A stretch of DNA of 64,000 nt from Enterobacter sp. 10-1 (GTDB lineage Bacteria > Pseudomonadota > Gammaproteobacteria > Enterobacterales > Enterobacteriaceae): the NCBI GenBank assembly GCA_002270295.1, contig NISF01000001.1, positions 434,001 to 498,000 on the forward strand, given 5' to 3'. Each line of letters begins with the position of its first letter. Position 1 is the stretch's first letter. The notes beneath the pieces were generated by a model. That model saw nothing but the letters and a program-made list of their open reading frames with translations, did not search any database and was not told the origin of the DNA. Positions 36,272 through 45,026 of the stretch are shown here, one piece after another. The translations under genes and the position numbers were made by a program.

Positions 36272-36814
36272 TTACGCCAGCCGTGGGTAGGCGTCGGCAA
36301 TATCATCCCCGGTAAACTTCGCCACCCAGCCTTCCGGGTTATCGAAAATTCGGATGGCGGTGAAGTTCGGTTCCGAGCCCATATCAAACCAGTGCGGCGT
36401 GTCGGCGGGGACGGAGATTAAATCGTTCTTCTCGCACAGCACCTGGAACACCTCATTGCCGATATGCAGGCAAAACAGCCCGGCACCCTCGACGAAGAAA
36501 CGCACCTCGTCCTCGCCGTGGGTATGCTCGTTGAGAAACTTCGCGCGCAGCGCCTCTTTCTGCGGGTTGTCCGCGCGCAGGCTGATAACGTCCCAGCTCT
36601 GGTAACCCTTTTCGGCAACCAGCTTATCAATCGCGTGCTGGTAGGCCTCAAGCACCGTTTCCGGCGTTGGCGCGACGCCTAAATCGCGGTCGGCCTGCCA
36701 GCGCTCAAAGCGTACGCCTTTCGCCTTTAGCTGCTGCTGAATTTCGTCGGCGTCGGTGCTGTGCCAGATGGCGTTCCCGGCGTCCTGGTCAGAAAAAATC
36801 GTTAATGCGCTCAT
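36272..36814 (-). CDS. mtnD: Acireductone dioxygenase MtnD
   Basis: Cupin dioxygenase that oxidises acireductone to 2-oxo-4-methylthiobutanoate and formate (Fe form), or to a methylthiopropionate off-product (Ni form). The 180-residue protein is the Klebsiella length, with the metal ligands His97, His99, Glu103 and His141 in HTHGEDE and TPHWFD. Its ATG overlaps the mtnC stop (ATGA). Confidence 0.96.
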   Translation of the reverse strand: MSALTIFSDQDAGNAIWHSTDADEIQQQLKAKGVRFERWQADRDLGVAPTPETVLEAYQHAIDKLVAEKGYQSWDVISLRADNPQKEALRAKFLNEHTHGEDEVRFFVEGAGLFCLHIGNEVFQVLCEKNDLISVPADTPHWFDMGSEPNFTAIRIFDNPEGWVAKFTGDDIADAYPRLA

Positions 36815-37500
36815 GCAGGTATTTGCTCCGGATGAATGTCGTCAAAACGCTGAATCTGCGGATGATGGCTGGCGGGGTCGCGATCGCCGCGCACCAGCTG
36901 CAGGGTGCGAAAACCGGCCTCCTCGGCGGCATCCAGCTCCTGATGGATATCGGAAAGGAACAGGATGGCGGCAGGGTGGTGACCCAGCTGTTCAGCAATG
37001 TTGCGGTAGGACTGCGCTTCGCGCTTCGCGCCTACCAGAGTATCGAAATAGCCGTTGAACAGATGAGTAATATCACCTTCGTCGCTGTAGCCAAATAACA
37101 ATTTCTGCGCAGCGACCGAGCCTGAGGAATATACATATAAATCAATTCCCTGCGACTTCCACTTTTCCAGCGCCGGCAGAACATCGGGATACAGATGGCC
37201 GGTAAAGTCGCCGTTAAGGTAGCCATCGCGCCAGATAATCCCCTGCAGCGCCTTCAGCGCGGTGGATTTGCGATCCTCCTGCATAAAGGCAAATAGCGTA
37301 TCGATAAGCTCGGCGGTGCTGGCTGCGGGAGCGGCGATTTCGTGGCGGAGGTTATCAAGGATCGTTTTGACCGGCTCAGCGTACTGCTGGGCGGTCACGA
37401 AGCCTGCTAATCGTTCACGGGCGTACGGAAACAGAATGTTATGTACGAAGCGAATGTCGCTGGTGGTACCTTCAATATCGGTCACGATGGCGCGGATCAT
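36811..37500 (-). CDS. mtnC: Enolase-phosphatase MtnC
   Basis: HAD-family enzyme (E1) that enolises and dephosphorylates 2,3-diketo-5-methylthiopentyl 1-phosphate to acireductone. Started at ATG 37500, after GGAGAAACC, it has 229 residues, the Klebsiella length, beginning [16 protein letters not shown] with the HAD motif at Asp8/Glu10; an earlier start at 37530 adds ten residues and lacks support. Later motifs [16 protein letters not shown] and [12 protein letters not shown] are present. Operon mtnC-mtnD, divergent from mtnE. Confidence 0.96.
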   Translation of the reverse strand: MIRAIVTDIEGTTSDIRFVHNILFPYARERLAGFVTAQQYAEPVKTILDNLRHEIAAPAASTAELIDTLFAFMQEDRKSTALKALQGIIWRDGYLNGDFTGHLYPDVLPALEKWKSQGIDLYVYSSGSVAAQKLLFGYSDEGDITHLFNGYFDTLVGAKREAQSYRNIAEQLGHHPAAILFLSDIHQELDAAEEAGFRTLQLVRGDRDPASHHPQIQRFDDIHPEQIPA

Positions 37501-37625
37501 GGTTTCTCCAGAGTGGGCGTTACGCCGCATTGATGGTGGCGGCAGACCATAGCCGGCCTGACATCATCATTTATACACGTCATTGCGCAAAGCGCGTTGC
37601 GGCTTTTTTGCATAACGGCGCATAT

Positions 37626-37641
37626 AGACGTCTAAGCGTCT
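37626..37641. promoter_or_regulatory. Tandem MetJ boxes between mtnC and mtnE
   Basis: AGACGTCT (37626-37633) is a perfect MetJ consensus box, directly followed in register by AAGCGTCT (six of eight). It lies about 126 bases upstream of mtnC and 68 upstream of mtnE, close to a -35/-10-like region of mtnE. Both directions are probably repressed by MetJ. Confidence 0.82.
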
Positions 37642-37708
37642 CGATTGCCAAATATTAACATCGTGTTATAGTGGCTTCAACAACAGCATTACAATCGGTA
37701 ATAACAAA

Positions 37709-38869
37709 ATGAGCAATAAGCCACTGATTCCTGAGAGTAAACTCCCTTCACTGGGCACCACTATTTTTAGCCAGATGAGCGCTCTTGCGCAGCAGCATCA
37801 GGCGATAAATCTTTCACAGGGCTTCCCGGATTTTGACGGGCCGCGCTACCTGCAGGAGCGACTGGCTTTTCATGTCGCCCAGGGCGCCAACCAGTACGCC
37901 CCGATGACCGGCGTACCGGCGCTGCGCGAAGCCATCGCCGATAAAACCGCCGAGCTTTACGGCTACCGACCGGACGCCAACAGCGATGTGACCGTTACGG
38001 CGGGCGCAACCGAGGCCCTGTATGCGGCCATTACTGCCCTGGTGCGTAGCGGGGATGAGGTGATCTGCTTTGACCCGAGCTACGACAGCTATGCCCCGGC
38101 GGTTGAGCTGTCCGGCGGCGTGCTGAAGCGCATTGCCCTGCAGCCGCCGCATTTTCGCGTTGACTGGCAGGAGTTTGCCGCCGCGCTGAGCGAGCGTACC
38201 CGGCTGGTGATCCTCAATACCCCGCACAACCCGTCGGCGACGGTCTGGCAGCATGAGGATTTCGCCGCGCTGTGGCAGGCGATTGCCGAGCGTGAGATTT
38301 ACGTGGTCAGCGATGAAGTCTACGAGCATATCTGCTTTGCGGCGCAGGGACACGCCAGCGTGCTGGCCCATCCGCAGCTGCGCGAGCGGGCGGTAGCGGT
38401 CTCTTCCTTTGGTAAAACTTTCCATATGACCGGCTGGAAGGTCGGCTACTGCGTCGCCCCTGCGGCGATCAGCGCCGAGCTGCGTAAAGTGCATCAGTAT
38501 CTGACGTTCTCGGTGAACACGCCGGCGCAGCTGGCCATCGCCGATATGCTGCGTCACGAACCGGAGCACTATCGTCAGCTGCCTGCGTTCTATCAGCAGC
38601 GTCGCGACCTGTTTATCGAGGCCCTGCGCGCCAGTCGCCTGGAGATATTACCCTGCGAGGGCACCTACTTCCTGCTGGCAGACTACAGCGCGGTTTCCGA
38701 TCTCGACGACGTCAGCTTTTGCCGCTGGCTGACGACTGAAATCGGCGTGGCGGCGATCCCGCTGTCGGTGTTCTGCGCCGATCCGTTCCCGCACAGGCTG
38801 ATTCGGCTGTGCTTCGCCAAGCAGCCGGCAACCCTGCTGGCCGCCGCGGAGCGTCTGCGCCAGCTGTAG
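37709..38869 (+). CDS. mtnE: Methionine aminotransferase MtnE (YbdL)
   Basis: PLP enzyme that aminates 2-oxo-4-methylthiobutanoate to methionine, last step of salvage. The 386-residue product equals E. coli YbdL in length and core sequence: INLSQGFPDFDGP, ILNTPHNPSATVW, SDEVYEHI and the PLP Lys236 in SSFGKTFHMTGWKVGY. In E. coli the gene stands without mtnC/mtnD; here it diverges from them under shared MetJ boxes, which supports its pathway role. Confidence 0.94.
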   Translation: MSNKPLIPESKLPSLGTTIFSQMSALAQQHQAINLSQGFPDFDGPRYLQERLAFHVAQGANQYAPMTGVPALREAIADKTAELYGYRPDANSDVTVTAGATEALYAAITALVRSGDEVICFDPSYDSYAPAVELSGGVLKRIALQPPHFRVDWQEFAAALSERTRLVILNTPHNPSATVWQHEDFAALWQAIAEREIYVVSDEVYEHICFAAQGHASVLAHPQLRERAVAVSSFGKTFHMTGWKVGYCVAPAAISAELRKVHQYLTFSVNTPAQLAIADMLRHEPEHYRQLPAFYQQRRDLFIEALRASRLEILPCEGTYFLLADYSAVSDLDDVSFCRWLTTEIGVAAIPLSVFCADPFPHRLIRLCFAKQPATLLAAAERLRQL

Positions 38870-38894
38870 CGCGCCGGCGTCGGGTCGCTGAGTG

Positions 38895-38933
38895 AATTGA
38901 TGGTCGCCGGACGTTTTAAGTCGACCATTAATT
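38895..38933 (+). terminator. Probable mtnE terminator
   Basis: AATTGATGGTCG (38895-38906) pairs with CGACCATTAATT (38922-38933) with one mismatch, followed by TTTTC. The stem is only moderately GC-rich and the loop is 15 bases, so the call is moderate. Confidence 0.45.
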
Positions 38934-39019
38934 TTCTCCGATGGCTGTTTTCGCTATTTTATTTTTCTGATTTATGTGCGGATATTCACGTGGTCGATAA
39001 TTAGCGGCGGCCACTTTTA

Positions 39020-39916
39020 TTATAATGCCGCCTCTTTAATAAGAGAGGCTAAAACAGGGTGGTCCATCTGCACCCGATTATAAATCATATGAATCATCGC
39101 CCGGGGAATATCCGCCGGAGCAGGTATTATTCTCAGCCTGAGGTCGAAGAGCTGCGGGGTTGACGCAATTTTTGGCATAAAGCCGATAAAATCAGTCTGG
39201 CTAATAATATTGAGGATGGCAATGTGTGAGTCGCTGCTGAAGGCAATATTTCGTTCGGGGAACAGTTTTTCAAGCCAGTAGTCAACCGCCTGCATCCCCG
39301 CCTCTTTGGTCAGATAGTCAGTAAAGCTCTCCCGCGCAATGGCTTCTGCGGAGGTGAATTCGGCTATTCGCGGATGATTCTGCCGGCAGACCAGCACCAT
39401 CTCTATTTCCTGAAACGGCAGGCATACGGTGGTCGGGCTGGCAAGCGGTGAAAGGCTAAAAATCAGATCGGCTTTGCGGTAGGCGAGCAGGCTCTCCGCC
39501 GACTCCGAGGCGAGCTGAAGGTCGTGGTGCTCCACCTGCAGGTTGGGGTCACGGTAGAGCGTGCTGATGAGCGTTGCGGAGGAGGGCGAGAGGAAAAACT
39601 GCGGGCTGTAGATAACAAAGCGTTTTCTCAGTTCGGCGCCGTGGACGATATTGATCGTCTGCTCTAGCTGGTTGAGATTTTTTTCCAGATGATGATGAAG
39701 GTTAACCGCCAGGGTGGTGGGGCTCATCCCTTTACCGGTGCGGATAAACAGCGGATCGTTGAGCTGATTGCGCAGGCGCTGCAGCGACTGGCTGACGGCT
39801 GAAGGGGTAATAAATAAGGTTCCCGCGGCCTGGCTTATACTTAAATGCTGATAGATACATTCAAAAATAACCAGTAGGTTAAGATCGAACTTTTTAAGTT
39901 CGTAAAGTTTAGCCAT
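39020..39916 (-). CDS. ybdO: LysR-type regulator YbdO
   Basis: LysR regulator of 298 residues orthologous to E. coli YbdO. The N-terminal helix-turn-helix reads FDLNLLVIFECIYQHLSISQAA then GTLFITPSAVSQSLQRLR, and the rest is a substrate-binding-type effector domain. ATG 39916 (MAKLYELKKFD) has AGGA eight bases upstream; an ATG nine bases earlier overlaps that motif. The C-terminal half differs more from E. coli than the DNA-binding part. The target genes are not evident from context. Confidence 0.88.
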   Translation of the reverse strand: MAKLYELKKFDLNLLVIFECIYQHLSISQAAGTLFITPSAVSQSLQRLRNQLNDPLFIRTGKGMSPTTLAVNLHHHLEKNLNQLEQTINIVHGAELRKRFVIYSPQFFLSPSSATLISTLYRDPNLQVEHHDLQLASESAESLLAYRKADLIFSLSPLASPTTVCLPFQEIEMVLVCRQNHPRIAEFTSAEAIARESFTDYLTKEAGMQAVDYWLEKLFPERNIAFSSDSHIAILNIISQTDFIGFMPKIASTPQLFDLRLRIIPAPADIPRAMIHMIYNRVQMDHPVLASLIKEAAL

Positions 39917-40068
39917 TGCTAGCATCCTGTCCGTTGCTGTGTCTGGTGCGAATTATTATCTTTTTATTCTATTTGTTTATTATATTTAATTTGCGCAGCG
40001 ATTGATGGGCTGAATTATTTAAGGCCGGTTTTATTAATGACTCTGAATGTATACGACGAAAAGTGATT

Positions 40069-40102
40069 TAGCCAGACTCTTTTTGGGCGAGTAGTCCGGC
40101 TA
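40069..40102. terminator. Hairpin downstream of dsbG
   Basis: TAGCCAGACT (40069-40078) pairs with AGTCCGGCTA (40093-40102) with one mismatch, 22 bases past the dsbG stop. No clear T-run follows on the minus strand, so termination is uncertain. Confidence 0.35.
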
Positions 40103-40123
40103 AAAAGGGTCTGACGGGACGCT

Positions 40124-40870
40124 TTATTTTTCGCCCATCATCACCTGGAGCTTATCCGCTTCCGGTAAGCCGACAACCTGCTGCAGCATATTTTCTTTAT
40201 TCATATAGTAAATAGCCGGCGTGGCGTTAGCCCCTAGCCGATCCATCAGCTGCTGGTTTTGGTTGAGGATGCGCATTTTTTCCGCCGGGATGTCCGCCGG
40301 GATCTCAACTTTCATTTTCCCGGCCGATTTTTCGTAATCGTGCCAGGTTTTTGCCGGATCGCGGCTGGCGAGAATGGCGGCGGCCACCGGCGTACTTTCC
40401 GGTTTGATAACGCCTACCAGCAGCGTGCGAATCTGCACTTTCCCCGACTCCACCCAAGGTCGAGCCTGTTGCCAGAACTGCTTGCAGTACGGGCAGAAGG
40501 GATCGGCGAAGACGTACAGGATAATCGGCGCCTCTTTTTTACCGTCAAGCAGCCAGCTGGCGGCCTCCATTTGCTTCCACATCTGCTGGCCTGCCGGAGT
40601 ATAGAGCTCTTTCTGGAACAGCTGTTCGCTAAGATTGGTGCCGTTTTCGTCATACATGTAGCCGGAGATGGCGTGCTTGCCGTCAGGCGTCAGATAGATA
40701 GCGACGCCCATATCCTGATATTTACCCAGCCAGCCTTTCACTCCGCCCGGCGCTTCGAAGGGTTTAATGATGGTAATACCCTGTTTTTCTATCGCTTTTA
40801 CGGGGGCAGGGAGATCTTCTGCATAGCTGCAAATGGGCAAAAGGCTCAGGAAAAGCAGACGTTTTAACAT
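40124..40870 (-). CDS. dsbG: Thiol:disulfide isomerase/chaperone DsbG
   Basis: Periplasmic DsbC-like protein that reduces sulfenic acids and helps refold proteins. Started at ATG 40870 after AAGGAATAATC it has 248 residues, the E. coli length, with a signal peptide cleaved after SYA (Ala17). The dimerisation domain is followed by a thioredoxin domain with the active site [10 protein letters not shown] (Cys126, Cys129) and the cis-Pro region [10 protein letters not shown]. It diverges from ahpC. OxyR controls dsbG in E. coli. Confidence 0.95.
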   Translation of the reverse strand: MLKRLLFLSLLPICSYAEDLPAPVKAIEKQGITIIKPFEAPGGVKGWLGKYQDMGVAIYLTPDGKHAISGYMYDENGTNLSEQLFQKELYTPAGQQMWKQMEAASWLLDGKKEAPIILYVFADPFCPYCKQFWQQARPWVESGKVQIRTLLVGVIKPESTPVAAAILASRDPAKTWHDYEKSAGKMKVEIPADIPAEKMRILNQNQQLMDRLGANATPAIYYMNKENMLQQVVGLPEADKLQVMMGEK

Positions 40871-40955
40871 GATTATTCCTTGTGAAATCAATGTATAAGG
40901 CACAGCAGATGATGGAACCTATCGCAGCTATAGGCAAGACCTGCGCCCGGGCAGA

Positions 40956-40984
40956 TTGCCCTTTGCTGAGGCGGGTGGTGTAAT
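40956..40984 (+). promoter_or_regulatory. Candidate promoter for a small RNA upstream of ahpC
   Basis: TTGCCC (40956-40961, four of six to the -35 consensus) and TGTAAT (40979-40984, five of six to -10) are separated by 17 bases. A start near 40991 would place the whole hairpin series and terminator at 40998-41100 in one short transcript. Confidence 0.35.
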
Positions 40985-40990
40985 CGCCCA

Positions 40991-41101
40991 TGCTGTTACA
41001 TTAAGGTAATGTAGAGCGCAACGCATAGCCAGCTTGCCTGGCGCTGAAGCTACCTGCGGGTATTTCAGGTAATAGGGCCGCCTGAGAGGGCGGCCTTTTT
41101 A
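40991..41101 (+). ncRNA. Candidate structured small RNA in the dsbG-ahpC gap
   Basis: A run of four hairpins on the plus strand: ACATTA/TAATGT (40998-41012), GCCAG/CTGGC (41028-41042), TACCTG/CAGGTA (41051-41071) and the terminator GGCCGCC/GGCGGCC followed by T5 (41076-41100). A promoter-like pair lies upstream. No plus-strand gene precedes the terminator, so it would otherwise have nothing to terminate. Length about 110 bases. It could instead be an attenuated upstream leader of ahpC. Confidence 0.42.
41076..41100 (+). terminator. Strong intrinsic terminator with no upstream gene
   Basis: A perfect 7-bp GC stem, GGCCGCC (41076-41082) and GGCGGCC (41089-41095), loop TGAGAG, then TTTTT. It is oriented for plus-strand transcripts and sits about 175 bases upstream of ahpC. 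Confidence 0.75.
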
Positions 41102-41176
41102 CTTTATCGGCTTAGCGGGTGCGTTCGGCGGCGCGACTTGTCCCGACGGGTTCACAAAGTTGTCTTGTTGCGGTTG

Positions 41177-41213
41177 TTAGATATTGCTTATTGATTTGAT
41201 AATGCAAACGCAT
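41177..41213. promoter_or_regulatory. OxyR-type site upstream of ahpC
   Basis: The tetramers TTAG, TTAT, ATAA and GCAT are spaced by exactly seven bases each, fitting the OxyR pattern ATAG-N7-CTAT-N7-ATAG-N7-CTAT with 11 of 16 defined bases matched. It lies 61 bases upstream of ahpC, where OxyR activates in E. coli, and may also serve dsbG. Confidence 0.65.
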
Positions 41214-41273
41214 TGGTCGGGTCAGGAAAAATTAGTTACCTTAGACCTCAACGAAAACACGGAGGAAGTATAG

Positions 41274-41837
41274 ATGTCCTTAATTAACACTAAAATCAAA
41301 CCTTTCAAAAACCAGGCGTTCAAAAACGGTGAATTCATCGAAGTTACCGAGAAAGATACCGAAGGCCGCTGGAGCGTTTTCTTCTTCTATCCGGCTGACT
41401 TCACCTTCGTATGCCCGACTGAACTGGGTGACGTTGCTGACCATTACGAAGAGCTGCAGAAACTGGGCGTAGACGTCTATTCCGTCTCCACCGATACCCA
41501 CTTTACTCACAAAGCATGGCACAGCAGCTCTGACACCATCGCTAAAATCAAGTATGCGATGATTGGTGACCCGACTGGCGCCCTGACCCGTAACTTCGAA
41601 AACATGCGTGAAGACCAGGGCCTGGCCGACCGCGGCACCTTTATCGTTGACCCGCAGGGCATCATTCAGGCGATCGAAGTTACCGCTGAAGGTATCGGCC
41701 GCGATGCGTCTGACCTGCTGCGTAAAGTGAAAGCAGCTCAGTACGTTGCTTCTCACCCAGGCGAAGTTTGCCCGGCTAAATGGAAAGAAGGCGATGCGAC
41801 TCTGGCTCCGTCCCTGGACCTGGTCGGCAAAATCTAA
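41274..41837 (+). CDS. ahpC: Alkyl hydroperoxide reductase peroxidase subunit AhpC
   Basis: Two-Cys peroxiredoxin that reduces hydrogen peroxide and organic peroxides, recycled by AhpF. The 187-residue product is the usual length, with peroxidatic Cys47 in FTFVCPTE and resolving Cys166 in [16 protein letters not shown] precedes the ATG. Codon use is strongly biased (highly expressed gene), unlike the neighbours. It is followed by an ERIC element and then ahpF. Confidence 0.98.
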   Translation: MSLINTKIKPFKNQAFKNGEFIEVTEKDTEGRWSVFFFYPADFTFVCPTELGDVADHYEELQKLGVDVYSVSTDTHFTHKAWHSSSDTIAKIKYAMIGDPTGALTRNFENMREDQGLADRGTFIVDPQGIIQAIEVTAEGIGRDASDLLRKVKAAQYVASHPGEVCPAKWKEGDATLAPSLDLVGKI

Positions 41838-41849
41838 AATTTCCATGTC

Positions 41850-41952
41850 TTTCACGCCATGGCGGCGTTGGCTTCACCTGCTCACCCCGGTCACTTACTT
41901 ATGTAAGCTCCCGGGGATCCCCAGGCTAGCCGCCTTGCCCTGACGCGAAATC
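41850..41952. repeat. ERIC element between ahpC and ahpF
   Basis: The core CTCACCCCGGTCACTTACTT then ATGTAAGCTCCCGGGGATCC corresponds to the enterobacterial repetitive intergenic consensus (the ERIC1/ERIC2 arms). Outer arms TTTCACGCCATGGCGGCG and CGCCTTGCCCTGACGCGAAA extend the palindrome. Length is somewhat below the full consensus. It lies inside the ahpCF transcription unit. Confidence 0.85.
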
Positions 41953-41974
41953 CAAAGGGAAATTGATACCGAAT

Positions 41975-42003
41975 AACGGGTGTTTTATTACGCCCGTTTT
42001 TCT
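41975..42003 (+). terminator. Probable ahpC terminator/attenuator
   Basis: AACGGG (41975-41980) pairs with CCCGTT (41993-41998), followed by a T-run. In E. coli ahpC is made in large excess over AhpF, and a partial terminator between the genes would explain that. Confidence 0.65.
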
Positions 42004-42016
42004 TCCAAACCCCATG

Positions 42017-42055
42017 ATGCAAGCCGCATTCAGGCAGCCGTGAGGCCGCTTGCAT
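42017..42055. repeat. Inverted repeat in the ahpF leader
   Basis: ATGCAAGC (42017-42024) and GCTTGCAT (42048-42055) are perfect inverted copies, with flanking bases extending the match to 11 of 12. It lies about 30 bases upstream of the ahpF start and could affect RNA processing or read-through from ahpC. Confidence 0.5.
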
Positions 42056-42083
42056 GATGACGTTTTAAGAGAGGGATAACGAG

Positions 42084-43649
42084 ATGCTCGACGCAAATAT
42101 GAAAACCCAGCTCAGGGCCTACCTTGAGAAACTGACCAAACCTGTTGAGCTGATTGCTACGCTGGACGACAGCGCTAAATCGGCAGAAATCAAAGAGCTG
42201 CTGGCGGAAATCGCTGAGCTGTCTGAGAAAGTGACGTTTAAAGAAGACAACACGCTCGCCGTGCGCAAACCGTCTTTCTTGATAACTAATCCAGGTTCTA
42301 CCCAGGGGCCGCGCTTTGCCGGTTCACCGCTGGGGCATGAGTTTACCTCTCTGGTTCTGGCGCTGCTGTGGACCGGCGGTCATCCGTCGAAAGAGACCCA
42401 GGCCCTGCTGGAACAGATCCGCGACCTTGACGGTGATTTTGAGTTTGAAACCTACTACTCGCTCACCTGCCATAACTGCCCGGACGTGGTGCAGGCGCTG
42501 AACCTGATGGCGGTGCTGAACCCGCGCATTAAGCATACGGCGATTGACGGCGGGACGTTCCAGAATGAGATTACCGATCGTAACGTGATGGGCGTTCCGG
42601 CGGTCTTTGTCAACGGCAAGGAGTTTGGCCAGGGGCGCATGACGCTGGCGGAGATCGTCGCGAAAGTTGACACCGGCGCGGAGAAACGTGCCGCAGAAGA
42701 GCTGAACAAGCGTGATGCTTACGACGTGCTGATTGTCGGCTCCGGCCCGTCCGGCGCGGCGGCGGCGGTTTACTCGGCGCGTAAAGGGATTCGTACCGGC
42801 CTGATGGGCGAACGTTTCGGCGGCCAGGTGCTGGATACCGTGGATATCGAAAACTACATTTCGGTACCTAAAACCGAAGGTCAGAAGCTGGCCGGGGCGC
42901 TGAAGGTTCACGTCAATGAATATGATGTCGACGTCATTGACTCACAGAGCGCGTCGAAACTGATTCCGGCGGCGGTAGAAGGCGGCCTGCATCAGATTGA
43001 AACCGCCTCCGGCGCGGTGCTGAAGGCGCGCAGTATCATCATCGCCACCGGCGCTAAATGGCGTAACATGAACGTGCCTGGAGAAGACCAGTACCGGACG
43101 AAAGGGGTGACCTACTGCCCGCACTGCGACGGCCCGCTGTTTAAAGGCAAGCGCGTGGCGGTGATCGGCGGCGGTAACTCGGGCGTCGAGGCGGCAATCG
43201 ATCTGGCGGGCGTGGTGGAACACGTTACGCTGCTGGAATTCGCGCCTGAAATGAAGGCGGACCAGGTGCTGCAGGACAAAGTCCGCAGCCTGAAAAACGT
43301 CGATATCATTCTTAACGCGCAGACCACGGAAGTGGTCGGCGATGGCAGTAAAGTGACCGGATTGCAGTATCGCGATCGGCTGAGCGGTGATGAGCATCAC
43401 GTCGAGCTGGCGGGGATCTTCGTACAGATTGGTCTGCTGCCTAATACCACATGGCTGGAAGGCGCGATTGAACGTAATCGGATGGGTGAAATTATCATCG
43501 ATGCGAAGTGCGAAACTAACGTCAAAGGCGTGTTCGCGGCGGGCGACTGCACCACCGTACCGTACAAGCAGATTATTATCGCCGCCGGCGAAGGGGCAAA
43601 AGCATCCCTGAGCTCGTTCGATTATCTGATTCGGACAAAAACCGCATAA
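42084..43649 (+). CDS. ahpF: Alkyl hydroperoxide reductase flavoprotein subunit AhpF
   Basis: NADH:peroxiredoxin oxidoreductase that reduces AhpC. The 521-residue protein has an N-terminal double thioredoxin-like domain with Cys pair [10 protein letters not shown] (about 129/132) and a thioredoxin-reductase-like part with FAD motif [15 protein letters not shown], the redox pair [10 protein letters not shown] (about 345/348), NAD motif [14 protein letters not shown] and the C-terminal FAD motif [24 protein letters not shown] precedes the ATG. Confidence 0.98.
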   Translation: MLDANMKTQLRAYLEKLTKPVELIATLDDSAKSAEIKELLAEIAELSEKVTFKEDNTLAVRKPSFLITNPGSTQGPRFAGSPLGHEFTSLVLALLWTGGHPSKETQALLEQIRDLDGDFEFETYYSLTCHNCPDVVQALNLMAVLNPRIKHTAIDGGTFQNEITDRNVMGVPAVFVNGKEFGQGRMTLAEIVAKVDTGAEKRAAEELNKRDAYDVLIVGSGPSGAAAAVYSARKGIRTGLMGERFGGQVLDTVDIENYISVPKTEGQKLAGALKVHVNEYDVDVIDSQSASKLIPAAVEGGLHQIETASGAVLKARSIIIATGAKWRNMNVPGEDQYRTKGVTYCPHCDGPLFKGKRVAVIGGGNSGVEAAIDLAGVVEHVTLLEFAPEMKADQVLQDKVRSLKNVDIILNAQTTEVVGDGSKVTGLQYRDRLSGDEHHVELAGIFVQIGLLPNTTWLEGAIERNRMGEIIIDAKCETNVKGVFAAGDCTTVPYKQIIIAAGEGAKASLSSFDYLIRTKTA

Positions 43650-43680
43650 TAAAAGAGAGTAAGATCGACCTGCACAGCAA

Positions 43681-43711
43681 AGAGGCTACCCACCGGTAGC
43701 CTCTTTTTTTA
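43681..43711. terminator. Terminator between ahpF and uspG
   Basis: A perfect 10-bp stem, AGAGGCTACC (43681-43690) with GGTAGCCTCT (43695-43704), loop CACC, then seven T on the plus strand. The A residues upstream give some T-run on the minus strand too, so it may serve both genes. Confidence 0.88.
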
Positions 43712-43754
43712 TCGCCTTTCTTCACGCCGTCGGCAGGCGAGCGGCGTCTCCCGC

Positions 43755-44183
43755 TTATCGGACAACCATTACCGGGATATGCGCGTGGCGAATGACGCTT
43801 GAGGCATTAGAACCGAGCAAATGGGTGCTGATAGACGGATTGCGTGAACCAATGACGACCACGTCGGCGTTAATTTCGTTAGCCAGCTCGTTCACCATAT
43901 CCCGCACGTTGCCGAAGCGTACGTGCTTTTTAATTCGTGAGGGATCGATGCTGAAGTGCCCGGCCATGGTGGTTAGCCGCGTTTCCGCCTCATGCTGCAG
44001 ATGCTCTTCAAAGCGGCGCAGGTCGGCGGTGAATCGACTCATGGTGAAGCTGGATGAGCCTGGCAATACGTGGAGCAGGTGAATAATTCCGTCCTGCTGG
44101 GCCAAAAACTCCGCATGGCGGACGGCTTTGTCGCTTAACTCCATCTCAAAAACGTCAACCGGCATAATGATTGTTTTATACAT
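43755..44183 (-). CDS. uspG: Universal stress protein UspG
   Basis: Nucleotide-binding universal stress protein of the UspFG group, 142 residues when started at ATG 44183 ([13 protein letters not shown]), the E. coli length; AGGAGG is seven bases upstream. An ATG six bases earlier is too close. The C-terminal ATP motif is [20 protein letters not shown] (G-2X-G-9X-G(S/T) type). It converges on ahpF. Confidence 0.95.
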   Translation of the reverse strand: MYKTIIMPVDVFEMELSDKAVRHAEFLAQQDGIIHLLHVLPGSSSFTMSRFTADLRRFEEHLQHEAETRLTTMAGHFSIDPSRIKKHVRFGNVRDMVNELANEINADVVVIGSRNPSISTHLLGSNASSVIRHAHIPVMVVR

Positions 44184-44370
44184 ATGCATTCCTCCTTGTT
44201 CGACTGTTTCTATATCAACATATTATACGAAGATATTGTGCCATTCAGGTCGCAAAACTGTCAGCTGAGGCTCAGGGCGGCGTAAAAGTTTGTCAGAGCA
44301 GGGAGGGGCAGAAAGAGGATGCGAAGACACCCTCTGAATAAAGCGCAGAACGCCTCAGGCGGCGGGAGGG

Positions 44371-44781
44371 TTAGCGGTGAAATTCACCCGCGGCTTCCGG
44401 CTGGTACAGCAGCTCCAGGACTTCGAGGTGCGCAGAGGCGCCGCCCGGTAATTCCCAGTGAATGGCGCTGCCGACCTTCAGGCCCAGCAGCGCGGCGCCG
44501 ACGGGGGCGAGTACCGAAAGCTGGGTGGCGCTATCGGTTACCTGCGAGGGGAAAACCAGCGTCCGCACGCGCTCTTCGCCGTTGGACAAATCACGGAATC
44601 TGACGGTGCTGTTCATGCTGACGACATCATGCGGCATCGCTTCCGGCGCCAGCATTTGTGCGCGATCCAGCTCGTCGTTCAGCGCATCGGCGACCGGTGA
44701 ACTGGCGAACGCCGGCTGCTCGAGCAGTCTGTCGATGCGTTCGGCATCGAACTCATTGATGATGATTGCGGGTCTGGTCAT
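44371..44781 (-). CDS. rnk: Regulator of nucleoside diphosphate kinase Rnk
   Basis: GreA/GreB-like RNA polymerase-binding protein. Started at ATG 44781 ([17 protein letters not shown]) it has 136 residues, as in E. coli; GGAG lies upstream. It has a short N-terminal coiled coil and a C-terminal FKBP-like domain with [18 protein letters not shown], as in GreA but lacking the long acidic coiled-coil tip. It acts in competition with other secondary-channel factors. Confidence 0.93.
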   Translation of the reverse strand: MTRPAIIINEFDAERIDRLLEQPAFASSPVADALNDELDRAQMLAPEAMPHDVVSMNSTVRFRDLSNGEERVRTLVFPSQVTDSATQLSVLAPVGAALLGLKVGSAIHWELPGGASAHLEVLELLYQPEAAGEFHR

Positions 44782-45026
44782 TGCGTACTCCATGTTATCC
44801 AGGAACCTGTCCGTAAAAGAAAACCCTCACCGAAAATGGCAAGGGTTAATGTCTTCCCATCATACTGAGACTTGTCGGCGGTTTGAAGTGATTAAACGCA
44901 CATTAAGCAACGATCGCGAACGGCATCATATGAAATTTATGCTGCTGCCGTCGCAGTAAGAAAAATTGTCTTATCCTTTTTAGGCGATATCAGGCACGTC
45001 CTTTCCAATACATGCAGGAGGACTCT

